Source of the DNA: Neobacillus novalis NBRC 102450
Lineage (GTDB): Bacteria > Bacillota > Bacilli > Bacillales > Cytobacillaceae
DNA: 64,000 nt
NCBI RefSeq assembly: GCF_001591805.1
Contig: NZ_BCVP01000010.1
Coordinates: 248,001 to 312,000, forward strand
Reading direction: 5' to 3'
Positions within the stretch are counted from its first letter, which is position 1. Each line of letters begins with the position of its first letter. This document shows, one piece after another, positions 51,889 through 61,296 of this stretch. The position numbers and the translations under genes were made by a program. The notes below the pieces were generated by a model. That model saw only the letters and a program-made list of their open reading frames with translations, was not told the DNA's origin and did not search any database.

Positions 51889-54800
51889 CTAATTCGTAAA
51901 CATAAATTCGGTCCTGCTCCCGGTCTGATCGGCAATAACCTCGAGCCGCACATCAATCCGTTCCTTTAGTTCCGGTACGTGTGAAATGATGCCTACTAAA
52001 CGGCCGCTGCTTTGGATATCCATTAATGCTTCAATTGCCTGGTCCAATGATTCAGGGTCAAGCGTGCCGAATCCCTCATCAATAAACATCGTTTCCAAAG
52101 ATACGCCGCCGGCATAATTTTGCACCACATCTGCCAGTCCCAAAGCCAGAGATAATGAAGCTTTGAAACTTTCCCCGCCCGATAACGTTTTGACATGTCG
52201 TTCCTGCCCCGTATATTGATCAAATACCAGCAATTCCAAACCGCTCTGGGCATTTCCTTTTGCCCGGTCTGTTTTTCGCAGCAATTGAAACCGCCCTGAG
52301 GTCATTTTTCGTAAGCGCACATTGGCTTCTCGTAAAATATCATCTAAGAAAGCCGCAAGGACATAACGTTCAAAGGTAATTCGGAAGTTATTTTGCCCCT
52401 TGGTAATTTCGTAAAGGTGACCAATTAACTTGTACCTTTCTTCGAGAACCTTCATCTGCTCATTCAAGCTTTCCACCCGGGTATAAATTTCTTCATTATC
52501 CCGTTTTTTAACGAAAAGATCTGTGTGATGCTGGGTTAGTCCCCCGATTTCGTTAGTCAGCTTTGCAAGCTCTAGCTTTAATCCCTCGACATCGGGAGTT
52601 TTCACATCTGCCAATAGTTCTGTTAATTCTTCTAATCGGTCCGAAACCGAACGTAACTCTTCGCGATAGCTGCGAATTTCCGCTTCAAGACCGCGAATCT
52701 CTCCTTCTGTCCGTTTAGAAGCAGCATAGAGACCATATTTTTCAAAGCCCTGCTCGGATAGCTTATTTATAAAGATTTCACGTTCTCTGTCAAGTTCCTG
52801 AAGTTTACTGGCATAGTGCTTTTCTGCATCTACTAATCTTGCTGTCTCATTTGAAAGTTTTTCTTTGACTGCTTGTACGTGCTGCTGGGCAGCTTCGAGC
52901 TGTTTAACAAGCTGTTCATGGCGCTCTTTCGATGTGGTTAGCGCTTTTTCATATTCCGCTTCCGACCGCAGATGCTCGGGAATGACGCTCATCATTCTCG
53001 TCAAATTTGTTTTCCTTTCGGTATATTGCACCGTTAAATCCGTCACTTCTGCCGATAATTGTTGAATCGCGTTTTGTAAAGCGGCTTTTTCGGATTCCCG
53101 TTTCTCTAGGTCTATTTTTACTTGCCCAAGCTGCGTAATCTGCTTAGCCAGGTTCGTTTGCATTTGAATTAGAGAGTTTTTCGCCGTAACAACTTCTGCT
53201 TTCACATCTGTTAAATCCGTTTCAGTAAAATTCAAACGGTACGTACGAATTTCCGCGAGCATTTCCGCAACGGCTTCCTCTTGCGTTCGTACGGCTGATT
53301 GACCTTGATAAAGCTTTGCCTCATCTGCTGCCTTTTCTTTTTCCCATTTGCCAAGCTGATCCTTTGCTGCCTTCAAATCTTCTTCGTTCGGCATGCTGCC
53401 ATCATGCTGTAAAGCAGGCGTTGGATGGTCCACGGATCCGCATACTGGGCATGCTTCCCCGTCATGAAGTCTTGAAGCTAACAATGAGGCCTGACCATGA
53501 AGCCATTTTCGCTCCATGTCCTCTACAAGTGCCTTTGCATCGATAAACTTCGCAGCCGTATTTTCATAGCGGTCTGTGATTCCTTTAAGATTTTGCTCAG
53601 CCAAATGCTTGCGTCCGAGGACTTTTTCAAATTTTTCACAGCGGTCTAGCTCCGCTTGTAGTTTTTCCACTTGCCTTTCAATTTCTAAATAGGTTAGCTG
53701 CCCCTTTTCGATCTCGGCCTTTTGCTGAAGAAGAGATTTCACCATTTCTTCATTTTGTTCCACATTTCTTTCTGAGGTCTGCAGCTTTTCTTTGGCCGTT
53801 TTTAAAAAAGCCCCCTTCAATGCCGTCTCTTTGACCAATGCGGCATACGAATAGACATCGTCTTTCATATTGACTAAACGATTCGCCTCTTCTAGCGCTG
53901 CCTGCCGCTCGCCTTCTCGTTCCAGCTCTTTTTGCAGCTGCTTTTCATGCTGTGAAGCAAGCCCGTTCAAGCTTTCGATTTTCACTTGGAGCGACTTTAC
54001 ATTTGCCTCCAGCTGGTCAGCATCACGCTTTAAGCGATGGCAAAGCTCCTCCTGCTTAGCCAATAAAGTCGCTTTTTGCGCTCGTTGAACCTGCTCTTCT
54101 TTTTCTGCAAATAATTCTTTTTGAGATTCTAGCTGGACTTTTTTCTCCTTCAATACCTCTTTTGTTTGCATTTGCTTCAAAATCGCTTCTGCTTCAAAAA
54201 GCTGACCCTTTAGCCGGTCCTGCTCCTGAACTTTGGCTTTTAATTGGCTGTCCAGTTGTTCGAGCAATTCGCCCATACCGGATATTTCGGTTTGTAAAAG
54301 CGGTATGATGATGGTGTCATTCACACTTCCCGCTTCAAGGTAATCACGGAGTTCTTGGTTTGTCACTGCTTGTATGCGGCGAATCGCTTCATTTCGTGCC
54401 TGCACCTGGTCCTCAACTGACCGTTTCAGCTCAGTTGCTTCTAGCTTCAGCTTTTCTTCGACCATTTTATAAAGCTGTGTATGGAACAGCCGCTGAAGGA
54501 TGACTTCTTTGTCCTTGCTGTCAGAGGTTAACAGCTTACGGAATTCCCCCTGCGGAATCATCAATATTTGCCGGAATTGGTTGGCATCAATCAGCATGAT
54601 TTCCTTAATTTTTTCCTCGACATCGCTGATTTTCGAAGCAATTAGTTTTCTCTCGCCATTAGCGTTCCAGCTATATAATTCAGCTTTTGCTCCCAACTGG
54701 GTATAGCCTTCCCCCTTGTCCTTCTTCTTCAGCTGCTGGGGTGACCTGGTAATCGAATACACCTTGTTCCGAAGTGAAAAATCAAGAGAAACCTCTGTTA

Positions 54801-55026
54801 ACAGGTTGTCAGCGGCAAATTGGCTGCGGAGCTCAGGGCCATTACGATCCTCCCCACTCGCTTTTCCATAAATCGCATAAGTAATCGCATCGAATATCGT
54901 GGTTTTCCCGGAACCGGTTTTTCCGGAAATCACAAACATCGTCCGGTTGCCGAGCGCGGTAAAATCAATTGATTCACTGCCTGCATATGGGCCAAATGCC
55001 TGCATCGTCAGTTTTAACGGTTTCAT
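51889..55026 (-). CDS. sbcC: Exonuclease subunit SbcC
   Basis: 1045 aa Rad50-like SMC ATPase. N-terminal Walker A SGKTGSGKTTIF, two long antiparallel coiled coils, a zinc hook CPVCGS near residue 524, and C-terminal signature TLSGGESFKASLSLAL with Walker B LETMFIDEGFGTLDPES. With SbcD it opens hairpins and processes double-strand ends. The ATG overlaps the sbcD stop by 4 nt (ATGA). Confidence 0.96.
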   Translation of the reverse strand: MKPLKLTMQAFGPYAGSESIDFTALGNRTMFVISGKTGSGKTTIFDAITYAIYGKASGEDRNGPELRSQFAADNLLTEVSLDFSLRNKVYSITRSPQQLKKKDKGEGYTQLGAKAELYSWNANGERKLIASKISDVEEKIKEIMLIDANQFRQILMIPQGEFRKLLTSDSKDKEVILQRLFHTQLYKMVEEKLKLEATELKRSVEDQVQARNEAIRRIQAVTNQELRDYLEAGSVNDTIIIPLLQTEISGMGELLEQLDSQLKAKVQEQDRLKGQLFEAEAILKQMQTKEVLKEKKVQLESQKELFAEKEEQVQRAQKATLLAKQEELCHRLKRDADQLEANVKSLQVKIESLNGLASQHEKQLQKELEREGERQAALEEANRLVNMKDDVYSYAALVKETALKGAFLKTAKEKLQTSERNVEQNEEMVKSLLQQKAEIEKGQLTYLEIERQVEKLQAELDRCEKFEKVLGRKHLAEQNLKGITDRYENTAAKFIDAKALVEDMERKWLHGQASLLASRLHDGEACPVCGSVDHPTPALQHDGSMPNEEDLKAAKDQLGKWEKEKAADEAKLYQGQSAVRTQEEAVAEMLAEIRTYRLNFTETDLTDVKAEVVTAKNSLIQMQTNLAKQITQLGQVKIDLEKRESEKAALQNAIQQLSAEVTDLTVQYTERKTNLTRMMSVIPEHLRSEAEYEKALTTSKERHEQLVKQLEAAQQHVQAVKEKLSNETARLVDAEKHYASKLQELDREREIFINKLSEQGFEKYGLYAASKRTEGEIRGLEAEIRSYREELRSVSDRLEELTELLADVKTPDVEGLKLELAKLTNEIGGLTQHHTDLFVKKRDNEEIYTRVESLNEQMKVLEERYKLIGHLYEITKGQNNFRITFERYVLAAFLDDILREANVRLRKMTSGRFQLLRKTDRAKGNAQSGLELLVFDQYTGQERHVKTLSGGESFKASLSLALGLADVVQNYAGGVSLETMFIDEGFGTLDPESLDQAIEALMDIQSSGRLVGIISHVPELKERIDVRLEVIADQTGSRTEFMFTN

Positions 55027-56168
55027 TTCAACCCCTCCTCTCTTAGCACTTTTTCGATTACTGCAGCCATTGCTTCTTTTTTATCCAGTGTAAATTCAGA
55101 AGTGGTCATCTCTGCGTAAAATTGTTCGAACAACTCAATCTCCGACTTCTTTTCATTACGAATCGCGTTGAAGGATTGTTTCTTCTTCAAATCGGTAAGA
55201 TCAATTTTTCGTTCCAGGTGGAGGACATGCGGGTATATTTGCCGCAATTTATTAATCGGATCAATCAATGCCCCCTCATCCAACAAGGTGATTTTTAAAT
55301 AATCCTCGATTCGTTCTTTTTCATAAAATTGGGGATCTAGCAATTCCTCCAAATGCCCTTCTAGCTCTCGCATATCATGTTTTGGTGTGAGCGAACGGTA
55401 ACGATGGGTAAAATCCCCTTTTTCATTCATCTCAATAATTGAAATCGACTTTCTTTGTTTTGCTTCGGAAAAAGAATATTTTAAGAGAGAACCAGAGTAT
55501 TTCACTTTATCATGGTTAATGGCATCGGGACTGTGCAGGTGGCCAAGTGCAGTATAGGAAAACGGTTCAAACAATTCGGCACCCACGCATCCCGACCCAC
55601 CTACGGATAATATTCGTTCAGAATCAGAAGTTTGGCCGCCTAAGACAAAGGCATGTCCAACTAAAACGTTCGGCTCATTCGGATTAATCGTTTCTTCCAT
55701 TTTTCCGATCAGCGCTTTCATCGCATCCTGATGGGAGTGAATCGAATCATCCTCAAGCAGCTGGCGGACGAGGCCTGGCTCTGCGTATGGAACGAGATAG
55801 AAATTCACTCCATTGATTTGCACCGGCTTAAAGCTGTTGCTTAATTTTCCTGATAAATAGAATTGACTATGCTTATACCACGAGCTGCCAAACGAGAGTC
55901 TTTCTGCACTGTCATGATTTCCAGCGATTGCGACAACTGGCGTTTTTAGCTCGACATTAATTTTAAAAAGAATGTCATCTAGTAATTCAACGGCATCCGT
56001 TGGCGGCACGGAACGGTCATAAAGATCACCTGCAATGACCACAGCGTCCGGCTTCTCTTCAGCGACGATTGCCACAAACTGCTCAAGTGCTTCCCGTTGA
56101 TTCTCGGTCATATAAACACCATGAACTAATTTACCTAAATGCCAATCAGCGGTATGGATAAATTTCAT
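55023..56168 (-). CDS. sbcD: Exonuclease subunit SbcD
   Basis: 381 aa Mre11-like nuclease. Metallophosphoesterase motifs are FIHTADWHLGK, IAGDLYDR, IAGNHDSAERL, VGHAFV and ALGHLHSP. It forms the nuclease active site of the SbcCD complex. The gene is first in the two-gene operon. Confidence 0.96.
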   Translation of the reverse strand: MKFIHTADWHLGKLVHGVYMTENQREALEQFVAIVAEEKPDAVVIAGDLYDRSVPPTDAVELLDDILFKINVELKTPVVAIAGNHDSAERLSFGSSWYKHSQFYLSGKLSNSFKPVQINGVNFYLVPYAEPGLVRQLLEDDSIHSHQDAMKALIGKMEETINPNEPNVLVGHAFVLGGQTSDSERILSVGGSGCVGAELFEPFSYTALGHLHSPDAINHDKVKYSGSLLKYSFSEAKQRKSISIIEMNEKGDFTHRYRSLTPKHDMRELEGHLEELLDPQFYEKERIEDYLKITLLDEGALIDPINKLRQIYPHVLHLERKIDLTDLKKKQSFNAIRNEKKSEIELFEQFYAEMTTSEFTLDKKEAMAAVIEKVLREEGLK

Positions 56169-56281
56169 CTACTTCACCCCAGTTATTTTTCTGTGTTTTT
56201 TTCCAATACTATTATTATAACAAAATACCATTATGAAAAGATTTGGAAATTCTATGGATTTTGAAATTTAGACAACAAAAA

Positions 56282-56308
56282 ACAGCCCGGCGCAAAAGTC
56301 CGGGCTGT
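56282..56308 (-). terminator. Terminator of the cold shock gene
   Basis: ACAGCCCGG/CCGGGCTGT stem followed by TTTTTTGTTG on the minus strand. Confidence 0.88.
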
Positions 56309-56328
56309 TGTCATTAGTTTTTTTAAAA

Positions 56329-56529
56329 TTACTTTTTAGTTACGTTAGCAGCTTGTGGTCCACGAGCTCCTTCAACAACTTCGAAAGATACTTCTTGACC
56401 TTCTTCTAAAGTTTTGAAACCTTCTGTTTGGATGGCAGAATAATGAACGAATACGTCGTTACCGTCTTCAGCTTCGATGAATCCGAAACCTTTTTCTGAG
56501 TTAAACCATTTAACTTTACCGTTTTTCAT
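56329..56529 (-). CDS. Cold shock protein (CspA/CspB family)
   Basis: 66 aa single OB-fold that binds single-stranded RNA and DNA. RNP1 is KGFGFIE and RNP2 is DVFVHYSAI; the protein ends [10 protein letters not shown]. Closest in look to Bacillus CspB/CspD; the paralogue cannot be fixed. The start is ATG 56529 with TAGGAGG upstream; sequence before it is the 5' untranslated leader, although it is open in frame. A short GGCTTA/TAAGCC hairpin (56549-56566) stands next to the ribosome site. Confidence 0.95.
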   Translation of the reverse strand: MKNGKVKWFNSEKGFGFIEAEDGNDVFVHYSAIQTEGFKTLEEGQEVSFEVVEGARGPQAANVTKK

Positions 56530-56891
56530 GTAAAAAAATCCTCCTATTGGCTTATAAACGTAAGCCATGTGTAAATTCACCAAATTACAACGTGATAGCT
56601 TTACCTTCATTTCCTTATCCAAAAATCAGTTAAAACTTTGAACAAGCTAGTAAAATATAAATCTAATCTCGTGCAACGGCTGATTAAAATTTATCATAAT
56701 TTTTGCCAAAATGTCAAGGGAGGAATAAGTGACAAAAGCCTACAGAATTCTACATTTCCCCCTACTTTCGAGAGGGAATTATCCTCTAATTACGATTCAT
56801 GAGCAGCCTATTAAGACACAATGTCGTATTTTTCAGTAAAATAATTGTCGATGAATTCGAAATTCGCCGATAATTACTGCCTTTTAAGTTA
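56530..56891 (-). other. Cold shock leader and noncoding gap
   Basis: The first 110-150 bp form the csp 5' leader, with a hairpin (56549-56566) directly before the Shine-Dalgarno; a possible -35 TTGCAC lies about 140 bp upstream of the start. Further right, ATTCGCCGATAATT (56862-56875) resembles the core of the phased repeat arrays. Nothing else is supported. Confidence 0.5.
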
Positions 56892-58703
56892 CTATTCTTT
56901 CATCTTTCCATTTTGGGAAATGGAGGTTACAGTGATATTTCGGTCAATTTTTCCTAGCCGGCACTTTATTCCCTTAATAATGTCCTTTACTAATAATTCT
57001 AAGCCGATGTAGGTTAACGACGGGAAATCAGCAAACAGCTTTTTTACTTCCCATTTCAGTTCATTCTTCCCACAGATGCTGTGCCGATTGATTTGATCTA
57101 TTTCATCTTTAATTATTGCCATCGCCGCCTTTTGTTCGTCCTGCGGTAGTAGTGCCAGTTCATCCAGCCGCTTGAGGAATTCGACTGATTTTTTAATTTT
57201 AACGGCTACCTCATCATGAACCTCCTTCGTTACGATATTATTTTTGTATTTAAATTCATTTAATTTTAAGGCGGAATCATAGGTGGCTCTAACGATGTCC
57301 GCTCTGGTCATTTTGTTCGTTTCATAGCTGAGCATGTTTTTCCAGGATGGCTGCTTCATTGCCGCCCGGAAGTCTTCAAGCTGATGGCAGAATTTTTTAT
57401 AACCAAATGTTTCCGGGTGCTCAAAGGCTGGACTGCCAGGATCAAGAAATGGCGAAAGCGGTGCAACAAAATACGAAATACGCAGATCTTCACTACACTC
57501 TTTGTGAATAATTTCACAAAAATCGACATTCCTCATTGCACTATCATAATCTTGGTTAGGTATCCCTGTCATAAAGAATAAATCAATCTTGGCACAGCCA
57601 TGTTTTAAGGCATATTGGAGCATTTCGATTACCTTGGCATTTGTACATGGAAGCTTACCATTATATTTACGAATATCTTCATCGGCCGATTCAAGCGTAA
57701 GCTCAATACTATATTTAGGCATTGCCTTGTTAAGGCGCTTGAAAAATTCTTCATCTGCATAATTAAACAATTCGAAAACAATTTCGTTCTTCAAGTCCAT
57801 TTTTTCTAAACCGGATAAGAATTCATCCACGTACTCTTTGCCGCCCTGCCTGATATCATTTAAAAGGAAAATCGGTGCCCTGGTGAAGCGTTGAATGAAC
57901 GCGATATCCTCCAGCATTTTCTTCGGCGAGCGCATCACCAGTTTTTTTCGATTACAGTTAAGCTCGTAGGCATCTTTAGAGCCGCCGCAAATTAAACAAT
58001 TATACGTACACCCTTTTGAAGTTAGGATGGCCGTATTTGGGTATTGGAGCCACCCCTTGTAGGGCAATGGGTCTAACAGATTAAAATACTTGAAGACGGA
58101 GCGAATGATATAACGGTAGCCCGGTAAATTAAACTCATCCAGACTGTCAGGCACATAGGTCATCTCGTTATAATGGCAGGAATCCCCGCGTTTCCAAGTT
58201 AAATTTGGAATATCGAAGAAACTGTCATTTGATTTATTCTCAAGCTTATTCAGCAGCATCAGAATCAACTTTTCGGTTGTATCGCCGCGGATAACAAAAT
58301 CGATACAAGGATAGTCAATTAATTCCTTATGAAAATAAGTGCTGGAAAGCCCCCCGAACATTACTGGCGTATCTGGGTGATATTTCTTGATGATCTTTGC
58401 CAGTTCCACGCTCCCATGGGCATGCGGCAGCCAGTGAAGATCAATGCCAAACGCCTTTGTCTTCATTTTTCTGATTTTCTTTTCGACGTCAAAATTGGGA
58501 TTTAGCAGCATCCGATTAGCGATATTGATAATCTTCACTTTTAACCCAAAACGTTCAAGATAATCTCCGATGCTTGTTAATCCGATTGGGTACATTTCAA
58601 ACACGGGAGAAGAGGGAACCACGTCGCTGATTGGACCGGTAAACAGCATTTCTTTGCGGAAATCATAAACCGTAGGCGGATGAAGCAATACCAAATCATA
58701 CAT
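56892..58703 (-). CDS. B12-binding domain/radical SAM domain protein
   Basis: About 603 aa. N-terminal cobalamin-binding-like domain (1-150) with DLHWLPHAHGSVELAKII and MFGGLSSTYFHKEL. Radical SAM domain begins near residue 225 with the cluster motif C-x3-C-x2-C as GCTYNCLICGG. Later motifs are FELFNYADEEFF and ELTLESADEDIRKYNGK. A C-terminal helical region follows. It would use SAM and probably cobalamin for methylation or ring rearrangement of an unknown substrate. ATG 58703 has AGGAAGGTGA upstream. No partner biosynthetic genes are adjacent, so it is an orphan. Confidence 0.85.
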   Translation of the reverse strand: MYDLVLLHPPTVYDFRKEMLFTGPISDVVPSSPVFEMYPIGLTSIGDYLERFGLKVKIINIANRMLLNPNFDVEKKIRKMKTKAFGIDLHWLPHAHGSVELAKIIKKYHPDTPVMFGGLSSTYFHKELIDYPCIDFVIRGDTTEKLILMLLNKLENKSNDSFFDIPNLTWKRGDSCHYNEMTYVPDSLDEFNLPGYRYIIRSVFKYFNLLDPLPYKGWLQYPNTAILTSKGCTYNCLICGGSKDAYELNCNRKKLVMRSPKKMLEDIAFIQRFTRAPIFLLNDIRQGGKEYVDEFLSGLEKMDLKNEIVFELFNYADEEFFKRLNKAMPKYSIELTLESADEDIRKYNGKLPCTNAKVIEMLQYALKHGCAKIDLFFMTGIPNQDYDSAMRNVDFCEIIHKECSEDLRISYFVAPLSPFLDPGSPAFEHPETFGYKKFCHQLEDFRAAMKQPSWKNMLSYETNKMTRADIVRATYDSALKLNEFKYKNNIVTKEVHDEVAVKIKKSVEFLKRLDELALLPQDEQKAAMAIIKDEIDQINRHSICGKNELKWEVKKLFADFPSLTYIGLELLVKDIIKGIKCRLGKIDRNITVTSISQNGKMKE

Positions 58704-58862
58704 ATTCAATCACCTTCCTAATTTTTCTATATCTAGTACTACTACCTTAATAGTAGTCTATTTTTCGGGTAAAAAGCGGTTCAAATATTACAAAATAACG
58801 GCAATTACCAAAATATAACAATACCCTCTTTTTCACCTTTAATATAGAAAAAACCGAAGAAT

Positions 58863-59216
58863 TTAATTCTTCGGCGATGTGATCAGGTCATCATCCTCTT
58901 TAAACTTATCTAATATCGTGATGGTATCAACGAGATGATTGTTAAATATTTGCCTTGCTACGGCTAACAATTCAATAATCATCGGGTCTTTTAATGTGTA
59001 GATGACTTTATTTCCTTCTTTTGTACCTGAAACAATATTCTTCGCTCTTAGAATGGTAAGTTGCTGTGAAACAGCTGACCCCTCACTGCCAACAAGGGTT
59101 TGAATTTCATTTACATTCTTATCCCCTTCTGCCAGCAGCTCTAAAATCCGAATCCGTAATGGATGGGCTAATGCTTTAAAAAACTCTGCTTTAAACCGCT
59201 GCATTTCCAAATTCAA
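58863..59216 (-). CDS. ArsR family transcriptional regulator
   Basis: About 117 aa winged helix. ALAHPLRIRILELLAEGDKNVNEIQTLVGSEGSAVSQQLTILR is the DNA-binding region. The ELCVC-type metal site of ArsR is absent, so it is not a classical arsenic sensor. TTG 59216 fits AAGGGTG eight bases upstream and avoids overlap with the SulP gene; an ATG four codons later is possible. It lies 23 bp after sulP and probably regulates it. Confidence 0.88.
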   Translation of the reverse strand: MNLEMQRFKAEFFKALAHPLRIRILELLAEGDKNVNEIQTLVGSEGSAVSQQLTILRAKNIVSGTKEGNKVIYTLKDPMIIELLAVARQIFNNHLVDTITILDKFKEDDDLITSPKN

Positions 59217-59239
59217 TTCATCATCACCCTTACTTATAT

Positions 59240-60988
59240 CTAGAAGGTAGCTGTGAGTTTTTTCCTGCTTCCTTCCACCGCACCTAAAGCTGATAGTTTT
59301 TGGCATTCTCTGAACGCAAAATGTTTACAGCCGAGGCATTTATTTTTATTGATTTGCGATAGTGCATATTGGATGGCCTCTCCGGTGTGTTCAAAGAAAT
59401 GGCCCTCACCAATCGCTCCATATAGCCCTGTTTTTCGCAAAACACTTTCCGGCTGTGGATTTAAACCCGATATCAATACTATACCATTTTTCGAAAAATG
59501 GTGAACAATCCGTGCTAAATTCGCTTCCCCTGTTGTATCGATAAACGGAACTCTCCCCATTCTTAGCAAAAGAACTTTTGGCCGATAATTGATCGTCTTC
59601 ATAATGGTTTCCTCAAATGTTAGCGCTGCTCCAAAAAATAACGGCCCTTCGACATTAAAGATACTAATTTGTGGACAGTCATGGGTATCGGTAACCATGC
59701 CTGTCTCAACCTTTTCGTGTTTCGTATCAGGGTTGGGCAATGCCTTTTTTGTAACCATCACATCACTCATCCGTTTGGCAAACAGAATCGCTGACATGAT
59801 TAGACCAACTTCGACAGCCATCGTCAAATTGACAAAAACGGTTAATAAAAACGTAACGACAAGCACAAGTGAATCGGTTGATTTTGTTTTTAAAATATGG
59901 CCAAATACTTTTCGCTCACTCATGTTCCAGGCAACTACCATGAGGATGGGGGCCATACTTGCTAATGGAATATAGGAAGCATAGGGTGCAAAAAACAATA
60001 AGACGAGTAATACCACTACCCCATGGATGATTCCCGAAAAAGGAGAAACAGCTCCGTTCTTAATGTTAGTTGCGGTCCGGGCAATCGCACCGGTCGCCGG
60101 AATTCCGCCAAATAATGGCGTAATCATATTGGCAATCCCCTGACCGACTAATTCCTTGTTGCTGTTATGCTTACTATTCGTCATCCCATCTGCGACAACG
60201 GCCGAAAGCAGGGATTCAATACCGCCAAGCATGGCAATAATGAAGGCAGGCTTGATTAGTTTAATAATTATCTCCATATTTATGTTCGGAATATGGATTT
60301 GGGGTAATGTACTTGGGATTTCACCATAAGCCGTTCCAATTGTAGCCACCTGAGTTGGGAAAAACAATGTCGCAACCAGGGTAGAAACAATTAGTCCAAT
60401 AAGCGGTCCCGGAACCTTCGGCGCAATCTTTGGTGTTAGGATCACGGTTACTAAACAAATCACTGCCGTTAACACACTATAAATACTGGTTGTATTTAGA
60501 TGGATAAAAATCTCTTGAATGTTTCTAATAAATTCCTCATGCTTTTTAAGTCCCTCTAAACCTAGGAAACTAGCTAATTGACCTGAAAAAATGGTGACAG
60601 CTATTCCGGTGGTGAACCCGATTGTAACCGGTCTGGGAATATATTTTATCAAGGAACCCAGTTTGAAAATTCCCATTAACAGGAGAATAACTCCAGCCAT
60701 AAAACCGGCAATGAGTAAATTTTCATAGCCGTAGGTCATCACGATCCCAAACAAAATCGGAATAAATGCCCCGGTTGGCCCGCCGATTTGATACTTCGAT
60801 CCGCCAAATAACGAGATGAGAATCCCGGCGACAATGGTCGTATAGATTCCATACTCCGGCTTCACTCCTGAAGCAATCGCGAATGCCATACCTAGAGGAA
60901 TCGCAATGACCCCAACAATCACCCCTGCAAGGAGATCCTTTGGCAGGCTACTTAAGGAATAATGATGGAACCTTTTGTCAGTAAACAT
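59240..60988 (-). CDS. SulP family anion transporter with STAS domain
   Basis: 582 aa. About 11-12 helices with the SulP motifs near AIPLGMAFAIASGVKPEYGIYT, GGPTGAF and SLLSAVVADGMTNSKHNSNKELVGQGIAN, then a STAS domain (about 445-550) with LRMGRVPFIDTTGEANL. Unusual tail: NKNKCLGCKHFAFRECQ carries three Cys and could bind a metal or sense redox state. Likely sulfate, bicarbonate or other anion uptake. ATG 60988 follows AAGGG. Co-transcribed with arsR. Confidence 0.9.
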   Translation of the reverse strand: MFTDKRFHHYSLSSLPKDLLAGVIVGVIAIPLGMAFAIASGVKPEYGIYTTIVAGILISLFGGSKYQIGGPTGAFIPILFGIVMTYGYENLLIAGFMAGVILLLMGIFKLGSLIKYIPRPVTIGFTTGIAVTIFSGQLASFLGLEGLKKHEEFIRNIQEIFIHLNTTSIYSVLTAVICLVTVILTPKIAPKVPGPLIGLIVSTLVATLFFPTQVATIGTAYGEIPSTLPQIHIPNINMEIIIKLIKPAFIIAMLGGIESLLSAVVADGMTNSKHNSNKELVGQGIANMITPLFGGIPATGAIARTATNIKNGAVSPFSGIIHGVVVLLVLLFFAPYASYIPLASMAPILMVVAWNMSERKVFGHILKTKSTDSLVLVVTFLLTVFVNLTMAVEVGLIMSAILFAKRMSDVMVTKKALPNPDTKHEKVETGMVTDTHDCPQISIFNVEGPLFFGAALTFEETIMKTINYRPKVLLLRMGRVPFIDTTGEANLARIVHHFSKNGIVLISGLNPQPESVLRKTGLYGAIGEGHFFEHTGEAIQYALSQINKNKCLGCKHFAFRECQKLSALGAVEGSRKKLTATF

Positions 60989-61085
60989 ATTCACCCTTCT
61001 TATCTTATTAATTTACTATATCTGATTATTTGAATATACGATAATAGTAAATAATAAGCAAGTTTTTTCTTCAAAAATAATTTAC

Positions 61086-61115
61086 TTGTATTTTGCGCAT
61101 GTCTCGTGTTATAAT
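61086..61115 (+). promoter_or_regulatory. Promoter of the candidate small RNA
   Basis: -35 TTGTAT (61086-61091), 18-bp spacer, consensus -10 TATAAT (61110-61115). Transcription should start near 61122. Confidence 0.6.
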
Positions 61116-61121
61116 AGCAAA

Positions 61122-61236
61122 GCGATGAGCTGAGTTGTGTAAGTCGAGAAACATTCCTTTTTGGAGCGCACTATGTGGAGTGTGGTTTTTCGCCTCAATA
61201 CGCAAAAGACGTCTGTTTATACAGACGTCTTTTTTT
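61122..61236 (+). ncRNA. Candidate free-standing structured small RNA
   Basis: About 115 nt between a good promoter and a strong intrinsic terminator (AGACGTCTGT/ACAGACGTCT, loop TTAT, then T6; 61207-61236), with no open frame. It can fold into a closed junction: GCG (61122) with CGC (61201), TGAG (61131) with CTCA (61194), CGAGAAAC (61145) with GTTTTTCG (61185), and inside it TTCC/GGAG and CGCAC/GTGTG hairpins. No plus-strand gene follows, so it is not a leader. I do not recognise the family. Confidence 0.6.
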
Positions 61237-61273
61237 ATTGGTTCTGTTTTATCTTATAAATGCAAAAGAAAAA

Positions 61274-61295
61274 CCGAGCATCAAAATCAGCTCGG
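61274..61295 (-). terminator. Terminator of the permease pair
   Basis: CCGAGC/GCTCGG stem followed by TTTTTC on the minus strand, next to the stop codon. Confidence 0.75.
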
Positions 61296-61296
61296 C

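Noticed and set aside
52865-54706. Several plus-strand frames rich in Ser/Cys/Leu inside sbcC
   Set aside because: They are antisense shadows of the coiled-coil coding sequence.
56530-56622. N-terminal extension of the cold shock protein
   Set aside because: The family begins at [10 protein letters not shown]; the extension is the 5' leader with hairpin and ribosome site.
58863-59216. Arsenic resistance regulator
   Set aside because: The regulator lacks the ELCVC-type metal motif and no arsB, arsC or acr3 is present; the partner is a SulP transporter.
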